From the NCBI GenBank assembly GCA_905220665.1, contig CAJNAR010000001.1:372001-436000 (forward strand): a stretch of DNA of 64,000 nucleotides. The letters run 5' to 3'. Within the stretch, counting starts at the first letter, position 1, and the number at the start of each line of letters is the position of its first letter. Below the pieces are notes generated by a model. The model saw only the letters and a list, made by a program, of their open reading frames with translations. It was not told the origin of the DNA and made no database searches. The position numbers and the translations under genes were made by a program. Positions 1 through 11,985 of this stretch are shown piece after piece. The stretch is from Albugo candida (taxonomy: Eukaryota; Oomycota; Peronosporomycetes; Albuginales; Albuginaceae).

Positions 1-2052
1 GATGCGCCAACATGTAGTCCATTGGTTGATGCACATACTTCGTGCATTTCCACCAAAGCAATCTCCAGATACTTCTTAAGCTCATTAACATCATTTTCCG
101 GGCATGCATGATACCCACTGATGCTGAAGCTGAATTGGTCGGGTTGAATGCCGTAACAGATCCCGTAGCCGTCATTGTATAATGCTGAAAATCCACCCCA
201 GATTGGACTTGCGTTTCTTCCTCCACTAATGTTGCTGGTCGAAATACGATATTTTTTGCTGATTTCAAACGCTTTATCTGTAAATAATGACGGCTTAGGG
301 CTGATTCCGGACATTTCTGAGACAATCAATAGACCCATGAGATGACGATCTATGCCTTGCCCCATCAGCGCTTGTTTGATCTTCGTACCATGCGTCGAAA
401 TCGCTTTTTTCATGGCCTCCCATTTCTCACTCGAGGAAGCTCCATCCTTCTCCATGATTTTGCAGAAATTGAGCGAGTCGGTGGTTAAGGACCGCATCGT
501 CTCAGTGCGCCCATGATAAAACAAACGCGTATGTGCAGTTTCGTACACTGCAGGGATAAATTGATGCTGCTTGTAGAACGCTAGCTGAATGGCCAGCTGG
601 ATATAGAAATCTGGACCAAGCTTGTAGCGCTTAATGAAGGCGTCACCATAGTGTCGAAACTCCAGCACGGTTAGATCACTAGCACTGATTAGTTTCGTGA
701 CGGCTATACTAGCGCACTCAATCGCACTATTCGCTTGATTGTCGAGTACCCAAGTCAATTTTCGTGGCCTTATAGGATTCGTCGCAATGGTCCGAGGACG
801 ATCAAGGTAAGAACTGAGATTGCTGTTGATCAGTTTAATGCAGAAATCAAATAACCGAACGACAACTAGCGCGTCCGCCCACGCGTGTTGGCCATTTAAC
901 CCACCGAGACCATTTTCATAGGTAACCAAATTGAAAGGTTTATCATACCAGCGATTCCTGCCATTGCCCAAGAGGCAATTTCGCGCAATCTATAGACAGA
1001 ATCACCAATTTCAGCATGATCAGTTGATGAGAACTAGCTCTTACCTCCTCCGATGTAGTAGGCGAGCTTTCGTCGAGTGCAACACAGAAGATTGCTTGCT
1101 CAATACACTCAAGTGATTCCTTATTCTTGGCATCTATCTTGATGATATGTTCCCTTGTCTACGGTAACAATATTGACGCCTCCAGTCCGTATGAATAGTT
1201 ACAAGTGTGATCAAACCTTTGCCCAATTTGTGCGATTTTCTGAAGTCAGAACGCTCACCGGTGGATGTCGAATCAGTGTGAACAATCCAGTGGCCTCCTG
1301 TCGAACGCATTCGAATTGCCTCAGAATATCTGCCAGTGGGAGAATTTTCCCCTCATCATCTAGCACTTTGACGGCCCAAATTCCGTTATTTCGAAGGACT
1401 ATGATGTGTTTGGCATTATGCGGATGCACCTCGATCTCGTCACATTCTTCCCCCGGTATGACGCAGGAATTGAACATCCTCGTGTAGGTGTACATACAAA
1501 GTGGTTGGCCGGCCATGCGTTCCACTGGATACGATTCTCTGCGTCCAAAAGAACAGTCAAAAGTCAAAAAATTAGCGCTTCATTGTCAAGCCAGAATTTA
1601 AAAAGATGCTGCTGGAAATCGTACGTAAATAGCGCCTCTCGAAATTGCAGGATAGCGTGTGTGAATGTAGCAGCAGCTTCTGCTTGGCTTAAATCTCGAG
1701 GTCCCCAGTTGCCTGGCAGTACTCCGTACCAGTTTATATTGATTGCAGACGGATATCGCGGTTGTAAGTACGCAAATGTTTCCCACCACTCTTCGAGCCA
1801 ATTTCTCTCATCAGAAGCACGCTCCTCAAGAATTTGCTGCAGTTTAGGACCAACGCCGTGGAGAAAGTCATTGCAAACTGCCTTTGTGTGTATCAATTCC
1901 TGCTCATTCAGCAGCGGCTCACAACTCTCAACATATGCTTCCAACGTTTGTTCTAAAGATGGAAGTGGAAGAGATGGAAGAGACTCTTGATACTGAAACG
2001 TTTTTTCTCGAGAGCTTTCCTTTTCAGTCGCTTTGATTGCTACTTTGTTCAT
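1..2052 (-). CDS. Carnitine O-acyltransferase family protein (3' end outside window)
   Basis: Transfers acyl groups between CoA and carnitine, normally in peroxisomes or mitochondria. Proposed exons on the minus strand: 2052-1625, 1538-1217, 1158-1045 and 989 to the window edge; all junctions keep frame. Family landmarks are clear: an N-terminal LPSLPLPSLEQTLEAYVES stretch, PVERMAGQPLCM, TRMFNSCVIPG, the active-site region GGLNGQHAWADA (His codon at 885-887), and the late STSNISGG motif near the window start. The frame change near 1570 is resolved by an intron with donor GTACGA at 1624 and acceptor CAG ending at 1539. About 600 residues are visible, so only the extreme C-terminus is missing. 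Whether it is a CRAT, CROT or CPT-like member cannot be decided; no N-terminal membrane segments are seen, which argues against CPT1. Confidence 0.9.
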
Positions 2053-2214
2053 TGCTCTTTAAAAGCTTTGTAGAAAACTCTGAAAGATTAAAAGATCCGA
2101 AATTGATACTATCAAAATGCAGAGAGCAGAATTACAAAAGTATGCGTACATCTGTTGCTTCAGCCAATCACCTTGCTACTTTAATTGGAGCTTGTGGTCG
2201 AATTAAAGCGCTCC

Positions 2215-3128
2215 ATGTTTGCTCGCTGCATCACAAAAAGAGTATCAACGCAATTCTGTCGTTCAAGACTGGTATGTACATTTAGCAATAGTGCGGGTAA
2301 TGTCAAAGAAGCCCCTGTGTATCGAAAGTATCGTACAGCACCAGCGTGGATAGCCGACATCCGGAAGCATGCGCAAAAGGATTTGTTTTTGAAGCGTTCA
2401 AAAATGAATCACTTGCTGCAAGACGTCGTAAACAAAGAGGAGCTTAGAGAATCTCTGGATATTATGAAGATTTACGAAGAGAAAAGAATTGATCTGATGA
2501 CAAATGCCGCGGCAGAATTCATAAAAAAAGCGATTCAACTTGATGAGTGCGATTTGGTGATCAAAGCAATGGAAGAAAAGTATCGATTTATGCTATTTTT
2601 GGAACCAAAAATGCTGGCCAAATTGAATATAAAACTGATCAACGACGATAGAATACAGGACGTCTACAAAGTACATCAAATTGCAAAAGAACATTATGAA
2701 GTCAAAGAAAATCGAAGGCTCTATGCAACGCTCATCTTGTATGTGTAATTTTTCTTTTCTAAGCATATTGGAGCGCTAATTCGTTCGCTATGACAGAGCG
2801 GCCGTCAAAGAAGGCGATTACGATAAAGCCCTCTCGTTCGCAAAAGAAGCTGCGTACGTCTTATGCTTTTGTTTTAGTTATTCTTTTTGCTGAAGAGCTA
2901 TGTCTTTCAGTGAGAACAACAAATTATCGCGAGTGAGCTGCAATCTTTTACTTGCGCGTCTCCAAGAAAACCAATCAAGCGAACAAGTAAGATGACACTT
3001 TATTATTGCGGACATCAATCATTTTATGACCCGAATGTGCTCTCTAGTTTAGTCAGGCCCTCGAATTGATGAAAGAAGCCGGTATAAGTTTCAACGAGAC
3101 GACGAACAAAATTATCGCTCGGCTGTAA
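2215..3128 (+). CDS. Small protein with mitochondrial-type presequence, unknown function
   Basis: Four exons (2215-2738, 2797-2853, 2911-2986, 3048-3128) give 245 residues. The ATG at 2215 opens a basic, hydroxylated leader lacking acidic residues (MFARCITKRVSTQFCRSR), typical of a mitochondrial targeting peptide. The rest is helical and charged, and the last exons read like a single tetratricopeptide-type helix pair (GDYDKALSFAKEA and FSQALELMKEAG). No family was recognised; a mitoribosomal or respiratory assembly role is possible but not shown. It is divergent from the carnitine acyltransferase gene, with 162 bp between the starts. Confidence 0.65.
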
Positions 3129-6019
3129 TAGGCAGTATTCGTACAATTATAAGGAACACGAACAGTTATTCCCACTAATTGCTTTCTTCTGAGCTTTAAT
3201 CATCATAATAGAGAAGGGAACATGCAAAGAAATGATTAGAAGGCTGACTTAAGATCAATTAGCCGTGGTATTCTAAATGGCGTTCATCTACGGGAAGTAG
3301 ACCTGTGTATAGATAGATTAAACCTGTGTTCTCGCCAAATAACGCCTTCTACACAAGTGCGCTAAATCGGAATGCATACACAACCGTGGTCAAACGTTAA
3401 AGACTAACCATTTGCAAAGATACCTAAGGCAACGACCGTTTCGAAAACCTGCAAAGTTTCATTGACTTCTGCGGTTGTTGACTGACGAACACTTTGAATG
3501 AGAGCGAGTTCTCGGAAAGCGTCGAATGCTCCATGTCATGATGTACACATTGGAAATTTTCAAAGTCGCCGCTACTTGGCATTCTTCAAACAGTCACATG
3601 GGAGCGAAATTATGGAGTTCTTCTCGTTTATATCGGTCACTTACATGATAGGCTGTCTAAATATCACAGAATCCACATTGTGTGTGTACGCCTTTTGATG
3701 TCGAGCAGAGCGGGCTACGCGATCGGATAGATTTGCCACAGATCACTAATTGATCTTTGTCGTGCTCAATGACACGGTAGATACATAGCCGCGGCTTACC
3801 TCTACGAAATACTTGGCATTGACAAGGGGGCACATTATACTCGTGAACACGAGATTGGATTATTGGATTGTATAAGGGTGCACTACTACTGGCATGCACG
3901 AACTTCGGTGTGTTCACGGGTTCTTACACAGCACTTTCTATGCTTAAATCGAGATACATTACGAATTATTTTAGCCAGCTAAGTTGTCAGGCGCCGGGAT
4001 ATCGGCAACGAAACATCGAGAGCTTCCGCACAAACGCCACACGAGTCATGTGCGTTACTTCACCCTTTATTTCCCCGGCGAAAAGCAAGGTACATAAATT
4101 GAATGGCCGAATACTGATCTCCAAGCCGTGTTTATTGTCATCGGCGAAAGAGTCAGCTTACTTGGCTGAGTGTGTTTTCAGCCAGATCAGGACGACAAGG
4201 TCAGTCGCTGGAATTGATACGTTGACATTGACATCTATTGCAAAGCTACCTAGTCCTTGTTCATCCACCAAATGCTCTTATGACGTGAACACCACGCATG
4301 TTGAAAGAGGATTAAGAAAACCTTAAACGGCATCTAAGATATTTTCCATGTATGATGATAAAAATTCGAGGAGGATTGAGTAAAGTTCGAACATATCGGA
4401 CAGATAGATCCACATATTCTGTCATCTGAGCCGTCTCAAGTGTAAAAGGATGGCCAGCAGGTGCCGATTCCTTATAAGCTTTATCTGCAACAGATCCATA
4501 ACTGAACTTGATCTGGCGAAAACATTTATTTTTCATAATAAAGTAAAGACCGGGTCAGTCGCTGTTGGCAAGATGTAAGCTCTGCAATACATCTACAAGA
4601 GTCATGCAGCAGTTTGCCATACCCAACGATAATCGTTCAGAATGTTATTCTGTATAGACTTGAATCGGAGCATGTGTATGTCTTGATTACGTGGTACCTT
4701 TCGTGATGTCAGCATGGAGTAAAAGAATATATGCACCTATTTTGCATGACCCTTATAACAAATTAGCTTATAATTCTGGGGTTGTAATCACGACAGGCAA
4801 TTCAAGCTCAATTCGACGAGATGATAATCTATATTACATCCACTAGAGCCCACGTCGTATCTCGTCATATTATATTTGAGGTGACAGCGACTGTTAGAAG
4901 ATAGACCATAAATCTTGAAGCATGTGAGCCGAATCGATTACAAGGTGTAGTGTATGCAATAGGTCGCTCGCGGACGATTCGCTGACATGAGGAAGATAGC
5001 CAAGAAGAGGCTCAGGATATAAAAACACTTCTCGCTCACCAGCACTGAGATTTTGGACGATCGGTTCCATTCTTTGTTCATACTCCCGAGCACCCTGATC
5101 ACTAAGGATTGCAGAGCATGTGGCATTACATTTGATATATAAGGAGGAACACGTCAAAGAACCTATTACGACACTTGTGCGTTCAATCAAGCATGCGTAA
5201 TTTCTTCTATTATCACAATTACGATGCCAGCAGAAATGAGGCTAATGCGGCATCAGTGCCTCACGATCAGAAACAGAAATGGGTCATAGGAATAAGATAC
5301 AGACAAGCACGAGTAAAACTCACTATTCATAGCCTGAAATCGGTTTGAACCAGCCCAATTTGAAGTCTAATCAAATACTGAAAACTCCCCGAGATAAGCG
5401 GCGTCCTAATCTGTCTTGCCACGGAATTTTACATTATGTATGGTCGATTAGCACAACAGAAGTGTCAATCTTGTGCTGAGAACGCAAGGACTCGAATTGG
5501 GTAAGACTCTGGTGCAATCGACGAAGTGGCAGGAATAGAGCAACTCTTCCAGCTAGTACGCTACCGAAAAGCGTGCTAAGGTATGGAACGTAGACATTGA
5601 TTTATTCTATCTAACATCCGCGATGATTCAGCAATCGCCCGAGTACTTGAATGGAGCCGATTCACAACCTGACGCGGGCATGGAGATACACAAACGCCAA
5701 ATGCTGAACCTCGCGCATAGGCAGGAACACCTGACCGAGGACCATGCGTCGAATAGCATGACCAGGCCGCGTATTATCACGTTTCGATAAGATACACTCA
5801 CAACTTGATTATACTTGAATTATCTCACATGCACATCGGTAGAACTAATACAACTCACTTATCCTAAATAACGTGTACGGAAATTATTGATAGCTCATTC
5901 AATTCTGGGAGCTTTCACGCAGTAACGAAAACTGGTGCCTGCCGCTTGACGTTTTATCACGCTGGATGAACGCTAACTTGCACTGTCCCTCTATTCTGTA
6001 GGAAAAGGATACGGTGAGG
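3129..6019. other. Gene-poor stretch, no supported gene
   Basis: Nearly 2.9 kb without a convincing gene. Open frames of up to 152 codons exist on both strands (for example 3868-4326 plus and 4894-5190 minus). They lack an ATG in good position, family motifs or partner exons with matching splice phase. No long repeats, transposase or RNA gene were recognised. It may contain regulatory DNA, decayed genes or genes with very short exons. Confidence 0.5.
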
Positions 6020-6673
6020 TTAAATCGAGACAGACGATATCTTAGTTGGTAATGCAGATCCCCACTCATTTTCTACTTGTACATAGGTACCTTCTGGTGG
6101 TGGCATGGGATCCTCTAATTCCCACGGCAACTCATTCACTTCTTCCGTGTGTTTCCAAGTCAATATGATCGGATTGCCGTCACATTTCGCCAACAAAGAA
6201 TGAATTTGCCTCGACACTTGACCACGGGATTTATTTACCACGAGTCTATGATTGATCGCATACAATGTGTCTCCTATCCGGAGTCCTCCACTTGCTTCAG
6301 CTGGTCCCTTCATTCCATTCCAGTTACTCAAACTCGGTCCTTGTCCACGATTTCGCGCGACTAATCGACGACCTTGTAGGCGGTAATAATCTACTATCAC
6401 GATTTCAGCATTTTGCATGATCCGACTCCCTTGCGTTTTCACCATTATACCCAGCCGCTTGAAAAAATCAAACTTTTTCGATGTATCTAGTAATAGCAAG
6501 TGTCCTCGGGAGCCGATTTGGACAGATTTGACGTCGAGGATCCCATTCCCGCCACCGCTTCCAATCCTGACTTCTGTTTGCCGGTCGTAGCTCAAACTCG
6601 TCGCGTAGACAGGTCCGACATAAAAAGCGCCATTTCCGTGAGGAGGCAGCTCATGGGATGCATGCTGACCCAT
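6020..6673 (-). CDS. PDZ-domain protein, possibly N-myristoylated
   Basis: A single-exon protein of 217 residues. The first ATG in the open frame (6673) gives an N-terminus MGQHAS, which fits the N-myristoylation pattern (Gly2, Ser6). The middle holds a PDZ-like fold with a GLRIGDTLYAINHRLV strand/helix signature followed by QIHSLLAKCDGNPIILTW. The C-terminal tail is Pro/Glu-rich. PDZ domains bind short C-terminal peptides or lipids, so a membrane-edge scaffold role is an inference. The carboxylate-binding loop is not canonical, so ligand class is uncertain. No close neighbour suggests a pathway. Confidence 0.6.
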   Translation of the reverse strand: MGQHASHELPPHGNGAFYVGPVYATSLSYDRQTEVRIGSGGGNGILDVKSVQIGSRGHLLLLDTSKKFDFFKRLGIMVKTQGSRIMQNAEIVIVDYYRLQGRRLVARNRGQGPSLSNWNGMKGPAEASGGLRIGDTLYAINHRLVVNKSRGQVSRQIHSLLAKCDGNPIILTWKHTEEVNELPWELEDPMPPPEGTYVQVENEWGSALPTKISSVSI

Positions 6674-7334
6674 TTCGAAAGTGTCAACAAAGTAACCACA
6701 ATTGATCAACCCTATCGCTTTATAATCCAGACTGATATTTGATTGAGTGCCAGAACCTTTCGACTCTAAACACTTTCTTTTCTCGCTAAGAACGTGTCGC
6801 TATCTAGAAGCACGTTCAGTTCTTGTAAAGAGTATGGAGAGTGCCAGCGACGACGCTGCTCTCTTATCGCCGGTATTCACTGTGACTGAATTATTGTAAC
6901 TTTTTTGTTCGCAATGCTCTCTTGATGGATATTGCTCCGATTGATCGAAAATACACAAGTAAAGCGCTCATTTTTTGAATATGTCGATATTTCAAGATAA
7001 TGTACATTGGTCAATAATGCTTCCTACAATTTTCGCTGGCAGTCAAATAGATGATGAAATCCTTGCCATCACTGACGAATAAGAGACACACCGATTGTAG
7101 TTTTGACAAACCAACCTACAAGAGAAATCTGACTTGATGCGTATTGACCTTTTTTCGCAAAGGTAATTTTAGTCAGCAGAAATTTAGAAGATTGACGTTG
7201 TACCACCAGGCACTGGTACAATAGATTCACAAGATCGACAATAGCGGGAAAATAGCATGTCCCATGACTTGTGATGACGATCTACTCAAACGTATTACTA
7301 CGCTTTCTTTCCTCTATTACTCATACTTTACAAA
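6674..7334. other. Intergenic region upstream of the PDZ gene
   Basis: 661 bp between two minus-strand genes. Only a 60-codon plus-strand frame (7271-7453) is present; it overlaps the end of the next gene and has no recognisable motif. A stretch at 6966-6982 partly resembles the oomycete Inr/FPR initiator but points away from any gene. Nothing else was seen. Confidence 0.45.
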
Positions 7335-8606
7335 TTAAACTTCCAAGACTTGTTTTTTGTCTTCTGGTTTTCTCGGTGAGGATGTATCTTGTCCGTTTTT
7401 ACTGCCATAAATACCTGGATACGTCGGGAACAACTCTTCAGTGTGATCAATAGCGTCAAAGTGCGGTATATCATCCTTTACGAGCACTAAGGTTTGGTCG
7501 TTTTCGAACGAATCCACTTCTGTAAGATGTACCGGACCTCCCAGAAGAAAACTCTCTTTTCCCTTATGCACATTTCGGTAAGTATGTGACATATGAAACG
7601 AGAGGTTTTTCGAGGGCACGCGAGTTGATAAATCGTCATTGGAAATCTTGATGGGTTGATGACTGTCACAAGACGCTGGAATCCGAAAAATTGCACCATT
7701 AACGTCGCCTACACTCCACCCCAATTTGGCTGCTGATTGATTTGGTATTTTAGAAGCTGTCCTACTTGTACTTGGTGATGAAGGCTGCAGGAAAAAGCTG
7801 GCCAAATTTTTTTTTGCCATTCGGGTGCGACGATAATACATGAAACCAGCAATAAGAAGCACTACAAATGCGAGACATCCCATTACGATGCCCATAATGG
7901 TTCCAATCGATGTGCTTTTGTTGTTGTTACTCGAGTTTACGGTAGCAGTAGTATAAATCAACATGTCGTATCGTTCACGAGTGATATCTTTGGAGGGAAT
8001 AATAACATGAGCTAGAACGATATGTTTTCCGGGCTCATCAAATGTTATTGTTTGCCAAAAATCGGCGATTCCGTCTGTGAAATTTGACGTTTCCTGGGTC
8101 GATACCTTTTTTCTCATTCCGGTTTGAAAAATATCGCACTTTGTATCAGCCATGCAAATGTGTATATTAGCATGCGCTATTTGCGCTGGCCGACCAGTGA
8201 ATGGATCTGGCGACGTATATAATTTCTTCACATGAAATGCATTTTTCAAATTTAGTGTCACTTTGAAATGGTATAGCTCCGGCTTGTCGACGAAAATAAT
8301 CCCTGATTCTACTTGGTCAATCTGTAGGGTCACAGGACACGCGCTGTCTAAGCCTGATTCATTAATATACGATGCGTCTGGATTTTCGACTTGTAGACCT
8401 TGGTTCAACCAGTAGCAATACGTTGTCTTCCCATCGAGCTGATAATCTAAAACAACAAAAGATGTAAAGCGTGATGATGGACTTATGCTTCGCGACGTAC
8501 CGAATACAGATTTGGTAGTCGTGCTGAGGCGTAACAAGATCATGGCATGTATCAAGCAAAGAATGCAGCGCCTCTGAATCGTACATAGCGAGAACTTCCT
8601 CATCAT
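7335..8606 (-). CDS. Type I single-pass membrane protein, unknown function
   Basis: The open frame encodes 423 residues. The N-terminus is basic then hydrophobic (CILCLIHAMILLRL), like a signal peptide. An ectodomain of about 190 residues has paired cysteines and N-glycosylation sequons (NFT, NSS, NKS). One transmembrane helix lies around residues 233-257, followed by Tyr-Arg-Arg and a cytoplasmic tail of about 160 residues. A 54-nt segment (8500-8447) starts GTACGT and ends TTTTAG; it is divisible by three, so it could be a normally spliced intron (405-residue product) or be retained. No domain family was recognised. The true 5' end is uncertain because other coding-like fragments lie just upstream. 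Confidence 0.6.
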   Translation of the reverse strand: MMRKFSLCTIQRRCILCLIHAMILLRLSTTTKSVFGTSRSISPSSRFTSFVVLDYQLDGKTTYCYWLNQGLQVENPDASYINESGLDSACPVTLQIDQVESGIIFVDKPELYHFKVTLNLKNAFHVKKLYTSPDPFTGRPAQIAHANIHICMADTKCDIFQTGMRKKVSTQETSNFTDGIADFWQTITFDEPGKHIVLAHVIIPSKDITRERYDMLIYTTATVNSSNNNKSTSIGTIMGIVMGCLAFVVLLIAGFMYYRRTRMAKKNLASFFLQPSSPSTSRTASKIPNQSAAKLGWSVGDVNGAIFRIPASCDSHQPIKISNDDLSTRVPSKNLSFHMSHTYRNVHKGKESFLLGGPVHLTEVDSFENDQTLVLVKDDIPHFDAIDHTEELFPTYPGIYGSKNGQDTSSPRKPEDKKQVLEV

Positions 8607-9304
8607 TATCTATTGCAAATTTTTGAGGACAGTTTCTACGAAAAACGATTCGGGTGAATGAGGCCAATCCACGTAAGGCATAGAAGCCTCAGCCACATCA
8701 GATGGTTTACCCTCACACCATTTTTCAACTGCGGCGTTCACGAAATCATAGCAATTTCGTGTCATGTACGTGTTGAACTTACGTTTTACATACCCTAATC
8801 GATCTTATGGCACAGATCAGCTTCACGACATCAGATTATCTGCCTTTCTCGCAATGCAATTCTTCGCATTTGTCTATATATTTTGTATTAGAAACAGCTT
8901 ACCAAACGCGTCTGGTAGTCTAACGGTATAAAAATGGACAGATGAATTGATTGGGTTGAAAAAGGAGTGTGAGCTTTTTGTCATCTGTATGTACTTTAGG
9001 GTTCATTGCAAGCAGCTGTCCTCGGGGTTATATGCTCGCTGTATAATCTGAAAGCATGCACGTCTTCTCTAAATGATCTTTACTCTGTCTTGCACGTATA
9101 TCATAGTCACTTCCATAGGTTAGAAACGTAAATCACAGTCCGTTACATAAATATTCAAACTATGCGTGCGGTGTCTCTTGATAAGGCTTTCACCGCAAGC
9201 GGAATAGTAGCCGTAGGAAAGAGCTTCGACGCCCGAAATATTAAAAGGGACATGTACGATGTAACTGTTAGCCATAGCTACTTCCGAGTTATTTAACGCC
9301 TAAA
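8607..9304. other. Intergenic region with possible 5' exon fragments on the minus strand
   Basis: Contains a 51-codon minus frame (8765-8610) rich in Trp, Cys and acidic residues, and two shorter Cys-containing pieces near 8985-8840 that could be joined through a 30-nt GTAAGC..ATAG gap. None of these can be linked to the membrane-protein gene at 8606 by a clean set of splice sites, so they may be 5' exons, remnants or chance. The plus side must contain the promoter of the threonyl-tRNA synthetase gene. Confidence 0.35.
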
Positions 9305-11902
9305 ATGGATGGCTGCATGCGGCTGGGTATTATGCAGCTGTCGCGTTATGCAATAAGGCGAAGGTCATCCCGCATTATTCGATCAAACTTGGACCTACAT
9401 TTCTCGTCGCGATGTTTTTCCAGCATCGCTACGTCAATCCAACAACATCGTGAAGCTATGTGGGAACTCGAATGCAAGCGCCAGCAAAAAGAGCGAAAAA
9501 ATATCTCAGAGGCTATCAGCATCGAAGTACATACTAAACACGGTGTTCAAAGCGTCTGTGCGGTCGCCAATACCACCACACCACTTGACATTCTGAAGCA
9601 AAGTGATGAACGGCAACTTTTGATATGCGAGGACCCGGTTCTTGGGGCCCAGTATACATACAACAATAACGATGGAACGCTTCATAATACACTACATGAT
9701 CTGAATCAGCCTTTGTCACATTCAGGCAAGTTGAATTTCTTGAAGTATGTCCTGGTTCTTAGGCCATCCACATAATTTGACAGCTTCTCTCCAGTTTTGA
9801 TAGTGCACAAGGAAAACAAATATTCTGGCATTCATCAGCTCATGTAATGGGACAGGTATGATACAGAATTAGGCAGCGATGGACACCCATTGAACAACTA
9901 TGTAGGCTTTGGAGTCTCGGTACCACGACCAAATTCGATTGTGTGACGGTCCGGCCTTGATTGATGGAGGCTTCTTTTACGAAACTTTTTTCGACAATCA
10001 ATATACAATATCCGAGTCAGATTTCAAAGAGCTGGAAGCCATATGCAAGCGAATTGTGAAGGAAAGACAACCTTTTGAACGAATGGAAGTGACTCGAGAC
10101 TTTGCAAGAGAACTTTTTTCTTATTCAGACTTCAAATTGCAGGTGAGACGGCTGGCCAAGTAGGACGTAGCACATGGAGACCAATATTTTATATGTAGAT
10201 GCTACAGAACATCCCTTCCAACGAAGTAATATCGCTGTATCGTTGCGGTCGCTTAATCGATCTTTGTCGAGGTCCACACGTTCCCCACACAGGTAAACGA
10301 ATTTCCACCAACAGTGGACTCAGTAGGCGAGCTGCAGAAATTGCGAACAACCGTTCCTGTTGATTTTCTTGCAAGCCTTCTCACAGTCCGATAGAAATTG
10401 TCAATTACTGAACAACCCGTCAAATCTCACAAGGATTGATCATCTGGGCTACACTTTGACAAACATATTTTGAAAGCTTTGACGTCTACTAAGCCGACCA
10501 TCTTTCTGTAGGTTTATTGAAGGCATTTCGGATTACTCGATGCGGGGCCTCACATTGGAAAAATCAAGCTCTCTTACAACGAATTTACGGGGTATCATTC
10601 CCAACAAAAGCTGAAATGAAATCCTGGCAACATTTTCAGGTCGAAGCTGCAAAACGAGATCACAGAATTATTGGTAAACAGCAACAACTTTTCTTTTTCC
10701 ACCCTTATAGCCCAGGGTCGGCCTTTTTCCTTCCACATGGAGCACGAATTTTCAGTAAACTCACAACACTTGTGCGTGAAGAGTACAAACTGTGCGGCTA
10801 CGAAGAAGTGATAACGCCTCTTATTTTCAAAAAAGAGCTATGGAAGACGTCAGGACACTGGGACAATTATAAAGAAAACATGTTTATGATAGCTCATGAC
10901 CATGCTGATGATCAGCATCCCGACGCTGCCTCCCTACCCAATAACATGGTATCGAGCGAGCAGCTGGGATTGAAACCAATGAACTGTCCTGGACACTGCC
11001 TGATTTTCCGAGAAGGCTCCCGATACTCATATCGAGATCTTCCGGTGCGCTTTGCTGATTTTTCATCCTTACATCGTAATGAAGCAACTGGGGCTTTAAC
11101 CGGCTTGACTCGGGTTAGACGATTTCATCAAGATGATGCGCACATTTTCTGTCGAGATGACCAAGTACAGCAGGAAATTGCAGACTGTCTGGCGTTCATC
11201 AAGCGGACATACGGTATTTTTGGTTTCAAATTTGAATTGTGCTTATCAACACGACCAGAAAAGTATTTGGGTGACCTAAGCTTGTGGGAAACAGCAGAGC
11301 GACAATTAGAGCAAGCGTTGAACGATTTCAAGCAGCCTTGGACAATCAAGGAAGGCGACGGTGCATTCTACGGGCCGAAAATCGATCTCATCGTCACTGA
11401 TGCATTAAAGCGGCAACACCAATGCGGAACTATCCAATTAGATTTCCAGCTGCCTCGCAAATTCGATCTTGTGTATGATGGAGCTAATGGCCAGACGCAC
11501 TCTCCAATTATAGTACATCGAGCCGTTCTAGGCTCCATTGAACGCATGATGGCAATTCTGATCGAGCATACAGGAGGAAAGTGGCCGCTTTGGATAAATC
11601 CACGTCAAGTAGCTATCATCCCGGTTGCAGCGCCATTCGAAAACTATGCCAATTCAGTTGCGACTCGACTGCGGAAGGAGTCGATGTTGGAATATGTGGA
11701 TGTACTTGAATGCAGCAAAACCTTATCAAAAAGAGTACGAGAAGCACAATTGGCCCAATATAGTTTTATACTGATTGTCGGGGATAAAGAACAGCAACAT
11801 GAGGAAATCAATGTCCGCACTCGTGATAATGAACTTTGTGGTGCACAAAGCATTTTTACTTTCATACAAAACATAAATGCCCTTATTCACCAGAAAAAAT
11901 AG
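9305..11902 (+). CDS. Threonyl-tRNA synthetase
   Basis: Class II aminoacyl-tRNA synthetase that charges tRNA-Thr. Five exons (9305-9744, 9795-9855, 9906-10142, 10199-10292, 10512-11902) give 740 residues. Order: a basic mitochondrial-type leader, TGS-like region, the editing/SAD domain with HSSAHVMG and CRGPHVP (zinc-type His/Cys set), then the catalytic core with class II motifs, MNCPGHC near residue 435, [10 protein letters not shown] and [18 protein letters not shown] (the Cys/His/His zinc ligands of the family), and a C-terminal anticodon-binding domain. Intron 4 (219 nt) is much longer than the others here. A downstream in-frame Met (before WELECKRQQ) could give a cytosolic form, so one gene may serve both compartments (inference). 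Confidence 0.95.
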
Positions 11903-11985
11903 ACTATATTTGTAAAACCGTGTTAGTATTCCGCTTCTCGCGTAATAGTTATCTCAAGTGCTGTCACATTGTTATCGCTGTCATC

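Noticed and set aside
1560..1575. Apparent frameshift in the carnitine acyltransferase at a T-run
   Set aside because: An 86-nt intron (1624-1539) with GTACGA donor and CAG acceptor restores frame and family spacing, so no broken gene is needed.
4894..5190. 98-codon minus ORF that at first looked like a small Cys-containing secreted (elicitin-like) protein
   Set aside because: Starts with TTG, lacks the six-Cys pattern and has no signal peptide.
6966..6982. Oomycete Inr/FPR-like initiator sequence
   Set aside because: Only a partial match and not upstream of any gene on that strand.
8906..8960. A-box-like TAGTCTAACGG sequence suggesting a tRNA gene
   Set aside because: No B box (GGTTCRANNCC) at the right distance and no cloverleaf stems.
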